A stretch of DNA of 64,000 nt from an uncultured Oscillospiraceae bacterium (GCA_947588955.1 CANPYX010000007.1:1-64000), one strand, 5' to 3'; shown: positions 26,044 to 35,124, numbered from the stretch's first letter. Program-made: numbers and translations. Notes: generated from the letters alone by a model not told the origin.

Positions 26044-27333
26044 TTGGCGGACAGGGTTGTGGAGACGGAGCTCACCCGTGGGGTACGGCTGACGTCGGTG
26101 AAGGCGGAGCGGTTCAAGACCGGCTGTCTCTCCGTGACGCTGCTCGTCCCGCACACGAAAAAAACGGCGTCGCTCAACGCCGTACTGCCATACGTTCTGC
26201 GCCGGGGCACCGCCAGACTTACGGACATGGAGGCGCTTGCCGCCGCCATGGACGACATGTACGGGGCGAGGATAGAGCCCGCCATAAGGAAGAAGGGCGA
26301 GGTGTCCGCCGTCGGCTTCTGCGCCGACTTCCCGGACGGAAGCTTTTTGCCGGGGAGACACGACATCCTCTCGGACGTGGCGTACCTCACGGGCGAGCTT
26401 CTGCTCACCCCAGCCACAAGGGGAGGCAGGCTCAGGGGCGATTTTGTGGCGTCCGAGAGGCAGAACCTTTTGGACGACATCGCCGCCGAGATAAACGACA
26501 AACGCTCATACGCGGGGCTCCGGCTTTGCGAGAACATGTTCCGGGGCGAGAGCTACGGGGTCAGCAAGCTGGGGACCGCGGCGGGTGCGTCGGCGGTCAC
26601 CGCTCAGACGCTTACGGCGCACTACAGAAATGTCCTGTCCACCGCGCCCATCGAGGTATTCTACTGCGGGGCGGAGGAGCCGGAGAGGGTCGCCGGGGTG
26701 CTCCGCGAGGCGCTGGCGGCGCTTCCCAGGACGGGGAGCTTCACCATGCCGTCAACGTCCGTGAGGACGGCTTTCCGCGGCGGGGAAAAGATTTACCGGG
26801 AGACCGTGGACGTGACACAGGGCAGGCTCATAATGGGCTTCCGCCTGCAAAGGACCATGGAGGACCCGAACTACGCGGCGATGGCGGTGATGAACGCCCT
26901 TTTGGGGGGCTCGCCCACATCAAGGCTCTTTTTGAACGTGAGGGAGCGGCTGGCGCTGTGCTACTACGCAAGCTCCGCCCTTGACAGGCACAAGGGGGCG
27001 CTCTTTGTCTCCGCCGGGATAGACTTTGACAAATTCGACGAGGTACACGGCGAGGTGCTCCGGGAGCTTGAGGCGATAGCCGGCGCCGCCTTTGAGCCCT
27101 GGGAGCTGGAGGCGGCAAAGCGCGCCGTTGTGAGCTCCCTGCTTGCCTCCCTGGACGACCCCATGGGGCTGGAGGAGCTCTACCTTGACAGGGCGATACT
27201 GGGATACCGCAGCCGTCCGGAGGAGCTGGCGGCGATGTGCGAGCTTGTTACGGCGGAGGACGTGGCGAAAATAGCCGCCGACGCCCGCCTTACGCACACA
27301 TATTTTTTGACCGCGGAGGGAGAGGGATGCTGA
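26044..27333 (+). CDS. M16 family peptidase-like protein, YmfF-type (zinc motif absent)
   Basis: A 429-residue M16-fold protein. The N-terminal half is where an HxxEH motif would normally lie, but the corresponding stretch reads LRRGTARLTDMEALAAAMDDMYGARI with no zinc site. It is therefore likely the non-catalytic partner, as with YmfF in B. subtilis or the alpha subunit of mitochondrial processing peptidase. The C-terminal half keeps the M16 fold pattern (VTQGRLIMGFRLQ, MAVMNALLGGSPTSRLFLNVRERLALCYY). It starts with TTG at 26044 behind GGAGAGG. Its end overlaps the start of the catalytic partner by 7 bp (ATGCTGA), implying coupled translation and a heterodimer. Confidence 0.88.
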   Translation: MADRVVETELTRGVRLTSVKAERFKTGCLSVTLLVPHTKKTASLNAVLPYVLRRGTARLTDMEALAAAMDDMYGARIEPAIRKKGEVSAVGFCADFPDGSFLPGRHDILSDVAYLTGELLLTPATRGGRLRGDFVASERQNLLDDIAAEINDKRSYAGLRLCENMFRGESYGVSKLGTAAGASAVTAQTLTAHYRNVLSTAPIEVFYCGAEEPERVAGVLREALAALPRTGSFTMPSTSVRTAFRGGEKIYRETVDVTQGRLIMGFRLQRTMEDPNYAAMAVMNALLGGSPTSRLFLNVRERLALCYYASSALDRHKGALFVSAGIDFDKFDEVHGEVLRELEAIAGAAFEPWELEAAKRAVVSSLLASLDDPMGLEELYLDRAILGYRSRPEELAAMCELVTAEDVAKIAADARLTHTYFLTAEGEGC

Positions 27334-28607
27334 AAAAGCGCGAATACGCCCGCATAGGCGAGACCGCCTACACCGGCAGCACGGAGAGCGGACTTCGCCT
27401 CACCGTGGTTCCGAAGCCTGAGTTTAAAAGGTCCATGGCGTTCCTGGCGGTGAATTACGGGAGCGTGGACAGGGATTTCCGCCTGGGCGGGAGGCTTTAC
27501 AGCACACCCTCGGGCACGGCGCACTTTTTGGAGCACAGGCTCTTTGAGGTGGAGGGCGAGGACAACGCCCTGACGACGATGTCAAAAAGGGGGGCGGACG
27601 CCAACGCCTTTACCTCAGCCGACATGACGGCCTACCACTTCCAGTGTACGGACTCGTTTTTTGAAAATCTGGAGCTGCTTTTGAAATTTGTCTCAACGCC
27701 CTACTTCACCGCCGAGGGGGTGGAGCGGGAGAGGTCCATAATCACCCGTGAGATAAAAATGCTGGAGGACGACCCGGAGGACGTGATGTATTACGCCCTT
27801 ATGCGGTGCCTATATGAGCGCTCGCCATTGAGGGAGTCCGCCGCGGGGACGGTGGAGAGCATAGGGGACATAACAGCCGAGACGCTTTTTGACGTACACA
27901 GGGCCTTTTACATACCGGAGAATATGTATCTGACGGTAGTGGGACCACAGGACCCGAAAAGGGTGCTGGAGACGGCGGAGAGGCTCACAGACAGCGCCTA
28001 CCGGGAGCTTCCCAAGAGGGAGTACGGACCGGCGGAGGGACCCTTGCCGGTGGAGGTGTCCACAAGCTCGCAGATGGACGTGGGCGCGCCCATGTTTCTG
28101 GCGGGAGCCAAGGGCAGGGCGGGGCTCTCCGGCAGGGAGAGCGTGAAATTTGAGCTCACCGCAACGCTCGCGTTGAGCTCGCTTTTGGGCTCGGCAACGC
28201 CCCTTTACCGGGAGCTTTACGACGCGGGGCACATAAACGAGACGTTCGGGTACGACCTGGAGAACGCCGGAGGGTACTCCACACTGAGCTTCGGCGGGGA
28301 GACGCAAAAGCCGGAGTACGTGTGCATGAGGGTGCTGGAGACGGCGGCGGACCTTGCTGCCGGGGGGATAGACCCGGCGTTTTTCGCCCGCCGCAAGCGC
28401 ACCGCCTGGGGTTCGGCGCTCAGGGCGCTGGGGTCGTTTGAGAATGTGTGCTACAACATAGCCGCCGGGGGCTTTTCGGGCTATGACTACCTGGACACCG
28501 TGGACGTCATCGACTCGGTGACGGAGGAGGACGTGAGGGCGTTTTTGGCGGAATACCTGACGCTGGACAGGTGCGCCATATCCGTTGTCACTCCGGCGAA
28601 CAAATAA
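27327..28607 (+). CDS. M16 family zinc peptidase, YmfH-type (catalytic partner)
   Basis: A 426-residue M16 peptidase with the inverted zinc motif HFLEH at residues 66-70 (GTAHFLEHRLFEVEGED) and the downstream Glu in the ERSIITREIKMLEDDPED helix. The family cleaves small peptides; the ymfF-ymfH pair is conserved in Firmicutes and has been linked to processing of peptide precursors. The ATG at 27327 overlaps the upstream gene; an in-frame extension to 27237 lies wholly inside that gene. Lgt follows 22 bp later. Confidence 0.92.
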   Translation: MLKKREYARIGETAYTGSTESGLRLTVVPKPEFKRSMAFLAVNYGSVDRDFRLGGRLYSTPSGTAHFLEHRLFEVEGEDNALTTMSKRGADANAFTSADMTAYHFQCTDSFFENLELLLKFVSTPYFTAEGVERERSIITREIKMLEDDPEDVMYYALMRCLYERSPLRESAAGTVESIGDITAETLFDVHRAFYIPENMYLTVVGPQDPKRVLETAERLTDSAYRELPKREYGPAEGPLPVEVSTSSQMDVGAPMFLAGAKGRAGLSGRESVKFELTATLALSSLLGSATPLYRELYDAGHINETFGYDLENAGGYSTLSFGGETQKPEYVCMRVLETAADLAAGGIDPAFFARRKRTAWGSALRALGSFENVCYNIAAGGFSGYDYLDTVDVIDSVTEEDVRAFLAEYLTLDRCAISVVTPANK

Positions 28608-28629
28608 GGACAGGAAAGGTAAATGAATC

Positions 28630-29604
28630 ATGCCTCAAAGTATGCCAAACGCGTCCATATCCTTCCCCATGCTGGGGGATTGGTCAATAAACCCCGCGCC
28701 GTATTTTAAGGTCGGCCCGCTGACCATACACTGGTACGGGGTGATAATCGCCACGGGCTTTCTGCTGGCGGTGCTGTACTGCGCCCACCGGGCGGAGGAG
28801 TTCGGGCTCACCTCGGACAATGTTTTTGACGTGATACTCCTGGGAGTTCCCCTGGGGATAATCTGCGCGAGAATATATTTCTGCGCCTTCCACTGGGACC
28901 TTTTCAGGGACGACCCCATCTCCGTCCTCTACATATGGGAGGGGGGACTTGGAATGTACGGCGTGATATTCGGCGCGGTGCTGGCGACGGTCATATACTG
29001 CCGGTGGAAGAAGCTCTCCATACTCGCCTTTTTGGACATGGTGGTGTTCGGCTTTATCATCGGGCAGACCATGGGGCGCTGGGGGAATTTCATGAACCGC
29101 GAGGCCTTCGGGTACGAGACGGACATATTCTGCAAGATGGGGCTCACCCAAAACGGCGTAACCTACTACGTACACCCCACGTTCCTCTATGAGTCGCTTT
29201 GGAACCTGGTGGGCTTCACCTTCATGCACTTCTGGTCAAAAAAGCACCGCCGGTACGACGGGCAGGTGCTCCTTGTGTACCTTGCCTGGTACGGCTGCGG
29301 GCGTATGCTCATCGAGGGACTGCGCACCGACAGCCTGTATCTGTGGGGGACGGACATAAGGGTGAGCCAGCTGGTGTCCTTCATTCTTTTGCTTGCGTCT
29401 GCGGCGATTTTGGTGTACAATGGAATAAAAAGGCGGCGGGACCCCATGGACCTTTTTGTGAACAGGAAAAAGGCGGCGCTGGCGGTGGAGATAGCCGCCC
29501 CGGAGGACGCCGGAGAGGACCCGGAGCAGCCGACACAGCCGGATGAGCCGGCGGAGGCCGAGGAGCCCGCGCCGGAGGAGGACCGGGAGAGGGACGATGG
29601 ATGA
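28630..29604 (+). CDS. lgt: Phosphatidylglycerol:prolipoprotein diacylglyceryl transferase
   Basis: A 324-residue membrane enzyme that attaches diacylglyceryl to the lipobox Cys of prolipoproteins, the first step of lipoprotein maturation. Seven hydrophobic segments are visible. Lgt signatures: LTIHWYGVIIATGFLLA, WEGGLGMYGVIFGAVLA, GQTMGRWGNFMNREAFG (essential Arg/Asn region) and HPTFLYESLWNLVGF. The C-terminus carries an acidic, Pro/Glu-rich cytoplasmic tail of about 40 residues beyond the usual end. ATG at 28630 with AGGAAAGG upstream. A likely client, the DUF4349 lipoprotein, is encoded at 41593. Confidence 0.96.
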   Translation: MPQSMPNASISFPMLGDWSINPAPYFKVGPLTIHWYGVIIATGFLLAVLYCAHRAEEFGLTSDNVFDVILLGVPLGIICARIYFCAFHWDLFRDDPISVLYIWEGGLGMYGVIFGAVLATVIYCRWKKLSILAFLDMVVFGFIIGQTMGRWGNFMNREAFGYETDIFCKMGLTQNGVTYYVHPTFLYESLWNLVGFTFMHFWSKKHRRYDGQVLLVYLAWYGCGRMLIEGLRTDSLYLWGTDIRVSQLVSFILLLASAAILVYNGIKRRRDPMDLFVNRKKAALAVEIAAPEDAGEDPEQPTQPDEPAEAEEPAPEEDRERDDG

Positions 29605-29725
29605 GAGGGAGCTTGACGGCGCCCTGGAGCCGCTGAGGAGGCTTTTGGGCGAGCGGGGCACATTTGTTTTCGGAAGGCAATTCAACTTTTCAACAAAAAA
29701 TAAAAATCAAACGGAGGTACATATT

Positions 29726-30208
29726 ATGGCAAGCATTGATTTTGAAAACCTGAAGCAGAAGCTCACCGAAGCGGCAAAGACCGTCGCCGAGAAGACAACG
29801 GCGTTTGCAAAGGACGTGGCGGATAAGTCCTCGGACGCCGCCAGGAGCGTGGCGGAGCAGACGAAGACCGCCGCGAAGAAGACGAAGCTCAACATGGAGA
29901 TCTCCGCCCAGCGCGGGGCGCTGAAGGAGAAATACACCGAGCTCGGCAAGCTCTACTACGAGAAGTACGCCGGCAGCACCGACCCCGACTTCTCCGACAC
30001 CGTCGCCGCCATCGAGGCGTCCTTGGAGGCCATAGAGACTGCCCAAGCGCAGATTGACGCACTGGGCGAGCACGAGGACGAGGAGCCCGACGCCACCGTG
30101 ACGGAGGAGCCCGCCGAGGAAAAGGAGGAGCCCGCCGAGGACACCGCCGTGGAGGTCACGGTGGAGGAGACTGTTGAGGATACCGCTGAGGACAAAAAAG
30201 AAGAATAA
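29726..30208 (+). CDS. Small acidic helical protein of unknown function
   Basis: A 160-residue soluble protein with no signal peptide. Residues 1-60 are an Ala/Lys/Thr-rich amphipathic helix (KTVAEKTTAFAKDVADKSSDAARSV), reminiscent of apolipoprotein or late-embryogenesis-type repeats. Residues 60-115 form a second helical region with a conserved-looking YTELGKLYYEKYAG motif. The last 45 residues are Glu/Val/Thr repeats. The ATG at 29726 follows ACGGAGG. The frame is open back to 29543, overlapping the lgt end, but that part lacks a site. Function unknown; the YYEKY region resembles small DUF proteins of Clostridia. Confidence 0.75.
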   Translation: MASIDFENLKQKLTEAAKTVAEKTTAFAKDVADKSSDAARSVAEQTKTAAKKTKLNMEISAQRGALKEKYTELGKLYYEKYAGSTDPDFSDTVAAIEASLEAIETAQAQIDALGEHEDEEPDATVTEEPAEEKEEPAEDTAVEVTVEETVEDTAEDKKEE

Positions 30209-30235
30209 AATCCCAAAAAATCCGTATTGGCTATC

Positions 30236-30263
30236 CCGCTCCCCAATTGGGGGGCGGTTTTTT
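30236..30263 (+). terminator. Intrinsic terminator after the acidic helical protein gene
   Basis: Stem CCGCTCCCC with GGGGGGCGG, AATT loop, followed by six T. It ends the M16-lgt unit. Confidence 0.9.
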
Positions 30264-30377
30264 GAGTTAAATTTGTCAAAACTAACAAATCGTAAAAACT
30301 TTGGGATTTTTTTAACGATTTATATTGAAAAGCGAAGCGGGAAGTTATAAAATATATGGCGCTGAGGAGTGAGGAGA

Positions 30378-30860
30378 TTGGTCAATATCGTGCTGGTGGA
30401 GCCGGAAATACCCATGAACACGGGAAACATCGCCCGGACCTGCGCCGCCACGCGCTCACGCCTCCATCTGGTCCGCCCGCTGGGGTTCGACATATCCGAC
30501 AGGGCGGTTAAAAGGGCGGGGCTGGATTACTGGTACATGGTGGACATCACCGTGTATGAAAATCTCGGCGAGTTTCTGGATAAGCACGGGGACGAGGACC
30601 TGTGGCTCGCCACCACCAAGGCGCCCAGGAGCTACGACAGGGGCGAGTACCGGGACGGGTGCTGGCTTGTCTTTGGCAAGGAAACGGCGGGACTGCCGGA
30701 GTTTTTTCGGGAGAGGTATTTTGATAAATGCGTCCGTATCCCCATGAGGGAGGACGCCAGGAGCCTGAATTTGGCGAATTCCGTGGCGGTACTCACCTAC
30801 GAGGCGCTGCGACAGCAGGGGTTTCCGGGGCTCTCCGGGACGGGGAGCATGGCGAGGTAA
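30378..30860 (+). CDS. trmL: tRNA 2'-O-methyltransferase, TrmL-like (SPOUT)
   Basis: A 160-residue SPOUT methyltransferase that modifies the wobble ribose of tRNA-Leu species. The motifs match Trm[62 protein letters not shown], and the C-terminal knot [26 protein letters not shown]. The TTG at 30378 aligns with the family start and has GAGGAG 8 bp upstream; an upstream in-frame GTG at 30369 is too close to that site. Followed by pgk 85 bp later. Confidence 0.92.
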   Translation: MVNIVLVEPEIPMNTGNIARTCAATRSRLHLVRPLGFDISDRAVKRAGLDYWYMVDITVYENLGEFLDKHGDEDLWLATTKAPRSYDRGEYRDGCWLVFGKETAGLPEFFRERYFDKCVRIPMREDARSLNLANSVAVLTYEALRQQGFPGLSGTGSMAR

Positions 30861-30945
30861 AATATTTAAAACGGGGTCTCCGCTAAATAAGTGGTTTTTC
30901 CCTTTTGGGTTTATCAATAAATTTTTTAAGGATTGGAGTATTGAC

Positions 30946-32226
30946 ATGAACTACAACAAGAAATCAGTCCGTGACATTGACCTTGCAGGCAAGAAGGTCC
31001 TGCTGCGCTGTGATTTCAACGTCCCCTTGAAGGCGGGCGTGATTACCAGCGACAAGCGCATCGTGGCGGCGGTCCCCACCATCAAGTATCTGCTTGATCA
31101 GGGCTGCGCCGTCATCGCCTGCTCGCACCTGGGCAAGCCTGAGCCCAGCTTCGAGAAGTGGTCCAAGAAGCAGGCCGAGAAGGGCAAGGCCCCTGAGGAT
31201 ATCACCGAGGCCAAGTGGCAGAAGTCCCTTGAGGCGCTGTGCATGGAGCCCGTGGCAAAGCGCCTTTCCGAGCTGCTGGGCAAGCCGGTCCAGCTGGCCG
31301 GTGACATCAACGTGGTGAATGACGACGTTAAGGCCAAGGCCGCGGCGTTGAAGCCCGGTGAGATCATGCTTCTCCAGAACACACGTTTCAATAAGGGCGA
31401 GACAAAGAACGATCCCGCGTTTGCCAAGGAGCTGGCGAGCCTTGCCGACGTCTACGTGTCCGACGCGTTCGGCGCTGTGCACCGCGCCCACGCCTCCACC
31501 GCCGGCGTTGCCGAGTACCTGCCCGCCGTCTCCGGCTTCCTTATAGAGAAGGAGCTGGGCGTCATGGGCAAGGCCCTTGCCAACCCCGACCGTCCCTTCG
31601 TCGCCATTCTGGGCGGCGCCAAGGTCTCCGACAAGCTCAATGTCATCTCCAATCTTCTTGAGAAGGTGGACACCCTCATCATCGGCGGCGGCATGGCATA
31701 CACCTTCATGGCCGCCAAGGGGTACACCGTTGGCACCTCGCTTCTTGACTCTGAGAAGCTTGACTACTGCAAGGAAATGATGGCCAAGGCCGAGAAGAAC
31801 GGCGTAAAGCTCCTTCTGCCCGTGGACACCGTTGTTGCCGCCTCCTTCCCCGACCCCATCGACGGGCCCGTGAGCGTGGAGACCGTTGCCTCCGACGCAA
31901 TCCCCGCGGACAAGATGGGCCTGGACATCGGCGAGAAGACCCGCGAAATCTTCGCCGACGCCGTGAAGAACGCCAAGACCGTCGTTTGGAACGGGCCTAT
32001 GGGCGTATTTGAGAATCCCACCCTTGCCGCCGGTACCATCGCCGTCGCCAAGGCCCTGGCGGAATCCGACTGCATCTCCATCGTGGGCGGCGGGGACAGC
32101 GCGGCGGCCTGCGAGCAGCTGGGCTTCGCGGACAAGATCACCCACATCTCCACCGGCGGCGGCGCGTCCCTTGAGTTCCTTGAGGGCAAGGAGCTGCCCG
32201 GCGTTGCCTGCTTACTCGACAAATAA
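30946..32226 (+). CDS. pgk: Phosphoglycerate kinase
   Basis: A 426-residue glycolytic enzyme making ATP and 3-phosphoglycerate from 1,3-bisphosphoglycerate. Hallmarks: [75 protein letters not shown] and the C-terminal [13 protein letters not shown] with [18 protein letters not shown]. It is about 30 residues longer than the common 395 because of an insertion after SHLGKP (near 68-100, [21 protein letters not shown]), an extension seen in some Clostridia. ATG preceded by AAGGATTGGAG. tpiA follows 15 bp later. Confidence 0.98.
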   Translation: MNYNKKSVRDIDLAGKKVLLRCDFNVPLKAGVITSDKRIVAAVPTIKYLLDQGCAVIACSHLGKPEPSFEKWSKKQAEKGKAPEDITEAKWQKSLEALCMEPVAKRLSELLGKPVQLAGDINVVNDDVKAKAAALKPGEIMLLQNTRFNKGETKNDPAFAKELASLADVYVSDAFGAVHRAHASTAGVAEYLPAVSGFLIEKELGVMGKALANPDRPFVAILGGAKVSDKLNVISNLLEKVDTLIIGGGMAYTFMAAKGYTVGTSLLDSEKLDYCKEMMAKAEKNGVKLLLPVDTVVAASFPDPIDGPVSVETVASDAIPADKMGLDIGEKTREIFADAVKNAKTVVWNGPMGVFENPTLAAGTIAVAKALAESDCISIVGGGDSAAACEQLGFADKITHISTGGGASLEFLEGKELPGVACLLDK

Positions 32227-32241
32227 GGAGAGGGCAGACCG

Positions 32242-33021
32242 ATGAACAGAAAATACCGTAAGACTATCATTGCCGGAAACTTTAAGATGAACATGCTCCC
32301 CGGTGAGCTGAAGGCCTATGCCGAGTCCATGAAGGCGCTGGTGAACCGCCCCCGCTGGTGCGAGACGGTGATTTGCGCGCCGTTTGTGGACCTGCCGGCG
32401 GCTATAAAGTACCTCAACAAGGAGGCAAGGATCTCCATCGGCGCCCAGAATTTGAGCGAGCACGAAAAGGGCGCTTACACCGGCGAGGTCTCCGGGCAGA
32501 TGCTCCGGGACATGGGCGGCGTAAAGTACGTCATCATCGGGCACTCCGAGAGGCGCCAGTATTTCGGCGAGACGGATCTTACTGTCAACGAAAAGGTCAA
32601 GGCGGCACTGGCGTGCGGGCTCCAGCCCATAATCTGCGTGGGTGAGAGCGCCCGGCAGAGGGAGATGGACCTGACCGCGCCGCTGATAAACTACCAGGTG
32701 CGCGCGGCCCTGGCGGGGGTGGACGAGAAGCAGATCAAGTCCGTGGTCATAGCCTACGAGCCCATTTGGGCAATCGGCACCGGCAACACCGCCACAGCCG
32801 AGCAGGCTAACGAGGTAAACCGCTATATCCGCTCCATCATCCGCGACATTTACGGCGCACGCACCGCCCGCGCCACCACCATACTCTACGGCGGCTCCAT
32901 GAACGACGCCAACGCCTTTGAGCTCCTTGCCCAGCCGGATATCGACGGCGGGCTCATCGGGGGAGCGAGCTTAGTGCCGGAGAAGTTTGCCAAAATTATA
33001 TTTGCGGCAAACCAAGAATAA
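32242..33021 (+). CDS. tpiA: Triose-phosphate isomerase
   Basis: A 259-residue TIM-barrel enzyme interconverting dihydroxyacetone phosphate and glyceraldehyde 3-phosphate. Seen: AGNFKMN (substrate Asn and Lys), YVIIGHSERRQYF (electrophile His), AYEPIWAIGTGNTAT (catalytic Glu) and the phosphate-binding LYGGSMND and GLIGGASL. It follows pgk closely with GGAGAGG upstream, as one operon. A hairpin terminator lies 18 bp after the stop. Confidence 0.98.
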   Translation: MNRKYRKTIIAGNFKMNMLPGELKAYAESMKALVNRPRWCETVICAPFVDLPAAIKYLNKEARISIGAQNLSEHEKGAYTGEVSGQMLRDMGGVKYVIIGHSERRQYFGETDLTVNEKVKAALACGLQPIICVGESARQREMDLTAPLINYQVRAALAGVDEKQIKSVVIAYEPIWAIGTGNTATAEQANEVNRYIRSIIRDIYGARTARATTILYGGSMNDANAFELLAQPDIDGGLIGGASLVPEKFAKIIFAANQE

Positions 33022-33038
33022 AAGCCGGTTTAAAAGGT

Positions 33039-33059
33039 GTCCGCCCTTAATGGGCGGAC
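33039..33059 (+). terminator. Hairpin after tpiA
   Basis: GTCCGCCC paired with GGGCGGAC, loop TTAAT. No T tract follows, so it may be an imperfect terminator or part of the structured block that follows. Confidence 0.55.
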
Positions 33060-33069
33060 GGGGACTTAC

Positions 33070-33112
33070 TTTCTTTCCTCTCTTTTGGTTTCGCCAAAAG
33101 AGAGGAAAGAAA
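33070..33112. repeat. Perfect 19-bp stem palindrome between tpiA and gpmI
   Basis: TTTCTTTCCTCTCTTTTGG and its exact complement around a TTTCG loop. It directly precedes repeat R copy 3 and could act as a transcript end in either direction. Confidence 0.8.
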
Positions 33113-33140
33113 CAAAGGAGAGAAAAGCGACCAGCGTGGG

Positions 33141-33250
33141 ATGTCGTCGTCGCGGAAGCCGCTTAACCTCGCCCCGCCGCAAGCGGCAGGGCTCAGGCGC
33201 AGGCTTCGCTCCTCCTCTCCCCACGCAATCATGATTGCGTGGGGGCCCCA
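33141..33250 (+). repeat. Dispersed structured repeat R, copy 3
   Basis: Plus-strand order ATGTCGTCGTCGCGG, AAGCCGCTTAACCTCGCC, CCGCAAGCGG hairpin, AGGGCTCAGGCGCAGGCTT, CTCCTCTCCCC and a terminal hairpin with ACGCAATC/GATTGCGT arms, then GGGGCCCC. Sense relative to the upstream tpiA. The rest of the 395-bp gap (33251-33416) holds another hairpin (CCACACAGGGGGC region, 33286-33316) but no gene. Confidence 0.8.
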
Positions 33251-33416
33251 ATTTTCCCCCGCTGGACACCCCTTTTAAAAACGACCACACAGGGGGCTGA
33301 GGCCCCCTATGTGGAGAACCCCGGAGAGCGGGTCGGAACGGAGCAGAAGTGGGGTTCCGGCGCAAAGCTTTGGGGATGTTTGTGATGATGCGAACAACTA
33401 TGAATGGAGGTTTTTT

Positions 33417-34943
33417 ATGAAACGTCCTGTGACACTTATTATTATGGACGGGTTTGGGATCGATACGCCGGACCCGAAGATCAATGCTATTGCGGCGGCG
33501 AGGCATCCGAATCTGGACAGGCTGATCGCCGCGAGCCCTATATGCAAGCTCCAGGCGTCCGGGGAGGACGTGGGGCTTCCTGACGGGCAGATGGGCAACT
33601 CCGAGGTGGGGCACACCAACATCGGAGCGGGAAGGATTGTGTACCAGAGCCTTTTGCGCATCACCGTCGCCGTCCGTGACGGCAGCTTTTTTGAAAATCC
33701 AGAGTATATCGCCGCCATGGACGCGGCAAAGGCCTCCGGCGGCGCGCTGCACCTGATGGGACTCATGTCCCCCGGCGGCGTCCACAGCCACAACACTCAC
33801 ACCTGGGCGTTTTTGGAGATGGCGAAGCGGCGCGGGCTCGACAAGGTCTATATTCACTGCTTCATGGACGGACGCGACGTGCCGCCCAGCTCCGGCAAGG
33901 AGTATATCGAGGAGTGTGTTGCAAAGTGCGCCGAGATAGGCGTGGGCAAGATAGCCACCATCGCCGGGCGCTTTTATGCCATGGACCGGGACAACAGGTG
34001 GGAGCGCGTTGAGAAGGCTTACAGCGCCATGGTTTACGGCGAGGGGAACATTGACCCCGACCCTGTCCATGTGATGCAGGCGAGCTACGACGCCGGCGTC
34101 ACCGACGAGTTTGTGGTGCCCTCCGTGGTGGACCCTGAGGGGACGGTCAAACCCGGAGACTCCGTTATCTTCACCAACTTCCGCCCGGACCGCGCCAGGG
34201 AGATCACCCGCACCTTCGTTGACCCGGATTTCACGGGCTTCGAGAGGAAAAAGGGATTTTTCCCGGTGAAATACGTCTGCACCACCCAGTACGACGCAAC
34301 CATGCCCAACGTCACGGTCGCCTTCCCGCCTGAGGAGCTGAGGAACACCTTTGGCGAGATTTTGGCTCAGCGTGGCATGAAGCAGCTGCGCATCGCGGAG
34401 ACGGAGAAGTACGCCCATGTCACCTTCTTCTTCAACGGCGGCACCGAGCAGGTCTACGACGGGGAGGACCGGGCGCTTATACCCTCGCCCAAGGAGTTCC
34501 CCACCTACGACCTCATTCCTGAGATGAGCGCCCGCAAGGTCGCCGACGAGTGCGTCAGGCGCATTGAGAGCGGAAAGTACGACGCCATAATCCTCAACTT
34601 CGCAAACTGCGACATGGTGGGCCACACGGGAGTTTTTGACGCGGCTGTCAAGGCTGTGGAGACCGTGGACGAGTGCGTGGGGAAGATCGTGGACGCCGTC
34701 ATGAAGGCGGGGGGCGTATGCCTCATCACCGCCGACCACGGCAACGCGGATAAGATGATCGCCGAGGACGGCACGCCCCACACGGCCCACACCACCAACC
34801 CCGTGCCCTTCTTTATCGTGGGCGCGCCGGAGGTGAAGAAGCTCCGGGACGGGCGGCTGGCTGATATATGCCCCACGATGCTTGAGCTCATGGGGATCGA
34901 TAAGCCCGCCGAGATGTCGGGCAGCAGCCTTATAATTGATTAG
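33417..34943 (+). CDS. gpmI: 2,3-bisphosphoglycerate-independent phosphoglycerate mutase
   Basis: A 508-residue Mn-dependent mutase of the alkaline phosphatase superfamily, converting 3- to 2-phosphoglycerate. Metal and phosphoserine motifs are present: LIIMDGFG, DGQMGNSEVGHTNIGAGR (nucleophile Ser), HCFMDGRDVPP, NFRPDRARE, NFANCDMVGHTG and TADHGNADKM with HTAHTTNPVP. Start at ATG 33417 with TGGAGG upstream; the frame is open to 33309 without a ribosome site. It completes, with pgk, tpiA and eno (40245), the lower glycolytic set in this region. A mosaic hairpin element begins directly at its stop codon. Confidence 0.98.
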   Translation: MKRPVTLIIMDGFGIDTPDPKINAIAAARHPNLDRLIAASPICKLQASGEDVGLPDGQMGNSEVGHTNIGAGRIVYQSLLRITVAVRDGSFFENPEYIAAMDAAKASGGALHLMGLMSPGGVHSHNTHTWAFLEMAKRRGLDKVYIHCFMDGRDVPPSSGKEYIEECVAKCAEIGVGKIATIAGRFYAMDRDNRWERVEKAYSAMVYGEGNIDPDPVHVMQASYDAGVTDEFVVPSVVDPEGTVKPGDSVIFTNFRPDRAREITRTFVDPDFTGFERKKGFFPVKYVCTTQYDATMPNVTVAFPPEELRNTFGEILAQRGMKQLRIAETEKYAHVTFFFNGGTEQVYDGEDRALIPSPKEFPTYDLIPEMSARKVADECVRRIESGKYDAIILNFANCDMVGHTGVFDAAVKAVETVDECVGKIVDAVMKAGGVCLITADHGNADKMIAEDGTPHTAHTTNPVPFFIVGAPEVKKLRDGRLADICPTMLELMGIDKPAEMSGSSLIID

Positions 34944-35124
34944 TCGCAAAAGGGCTGCGCCCTTTTGTGACTAAGGGGAACGTGCGGAAGACCTCCGGGA
35001 AAAGCCTGTGGGCTTTTTTCGGAGGTCTTCCTGCTGTCACGGCTTGCGCACTCGCATCGCTCGCACACTCACCGTGACAAGATGTGATTTTTCCGACGTA
35101 CATGCCGCCGGAAAAATATTTGAT
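34944..35124 (+). repeat. Mosaic hairpin element, copy b (3' of gpmI)
   Basis: Modules in order after the gpmI stop: H1 (CAAAAGGGC/GCCCTTTTG), linker AAGGGGAACGTGCGGAA, H2 (GACCTCCG/CGGAGGTC), TTCCTGCTGT, H3 with outer CACGG/CCGTG and inner GCGCACTCGCATCGCTCGCAC, then H4 (TTTTTCCG...CGGAAAAA). Remaining 35125-35222 shows no gene. This is the cleanest complete copy. Confidence 0.88.

Noticed and set aside
33066-34949. 627-codon frame antisense to gpmI
   Set aside because: Mirror of gpmI codon usage and runs into the repeat block; no start signal or domain.
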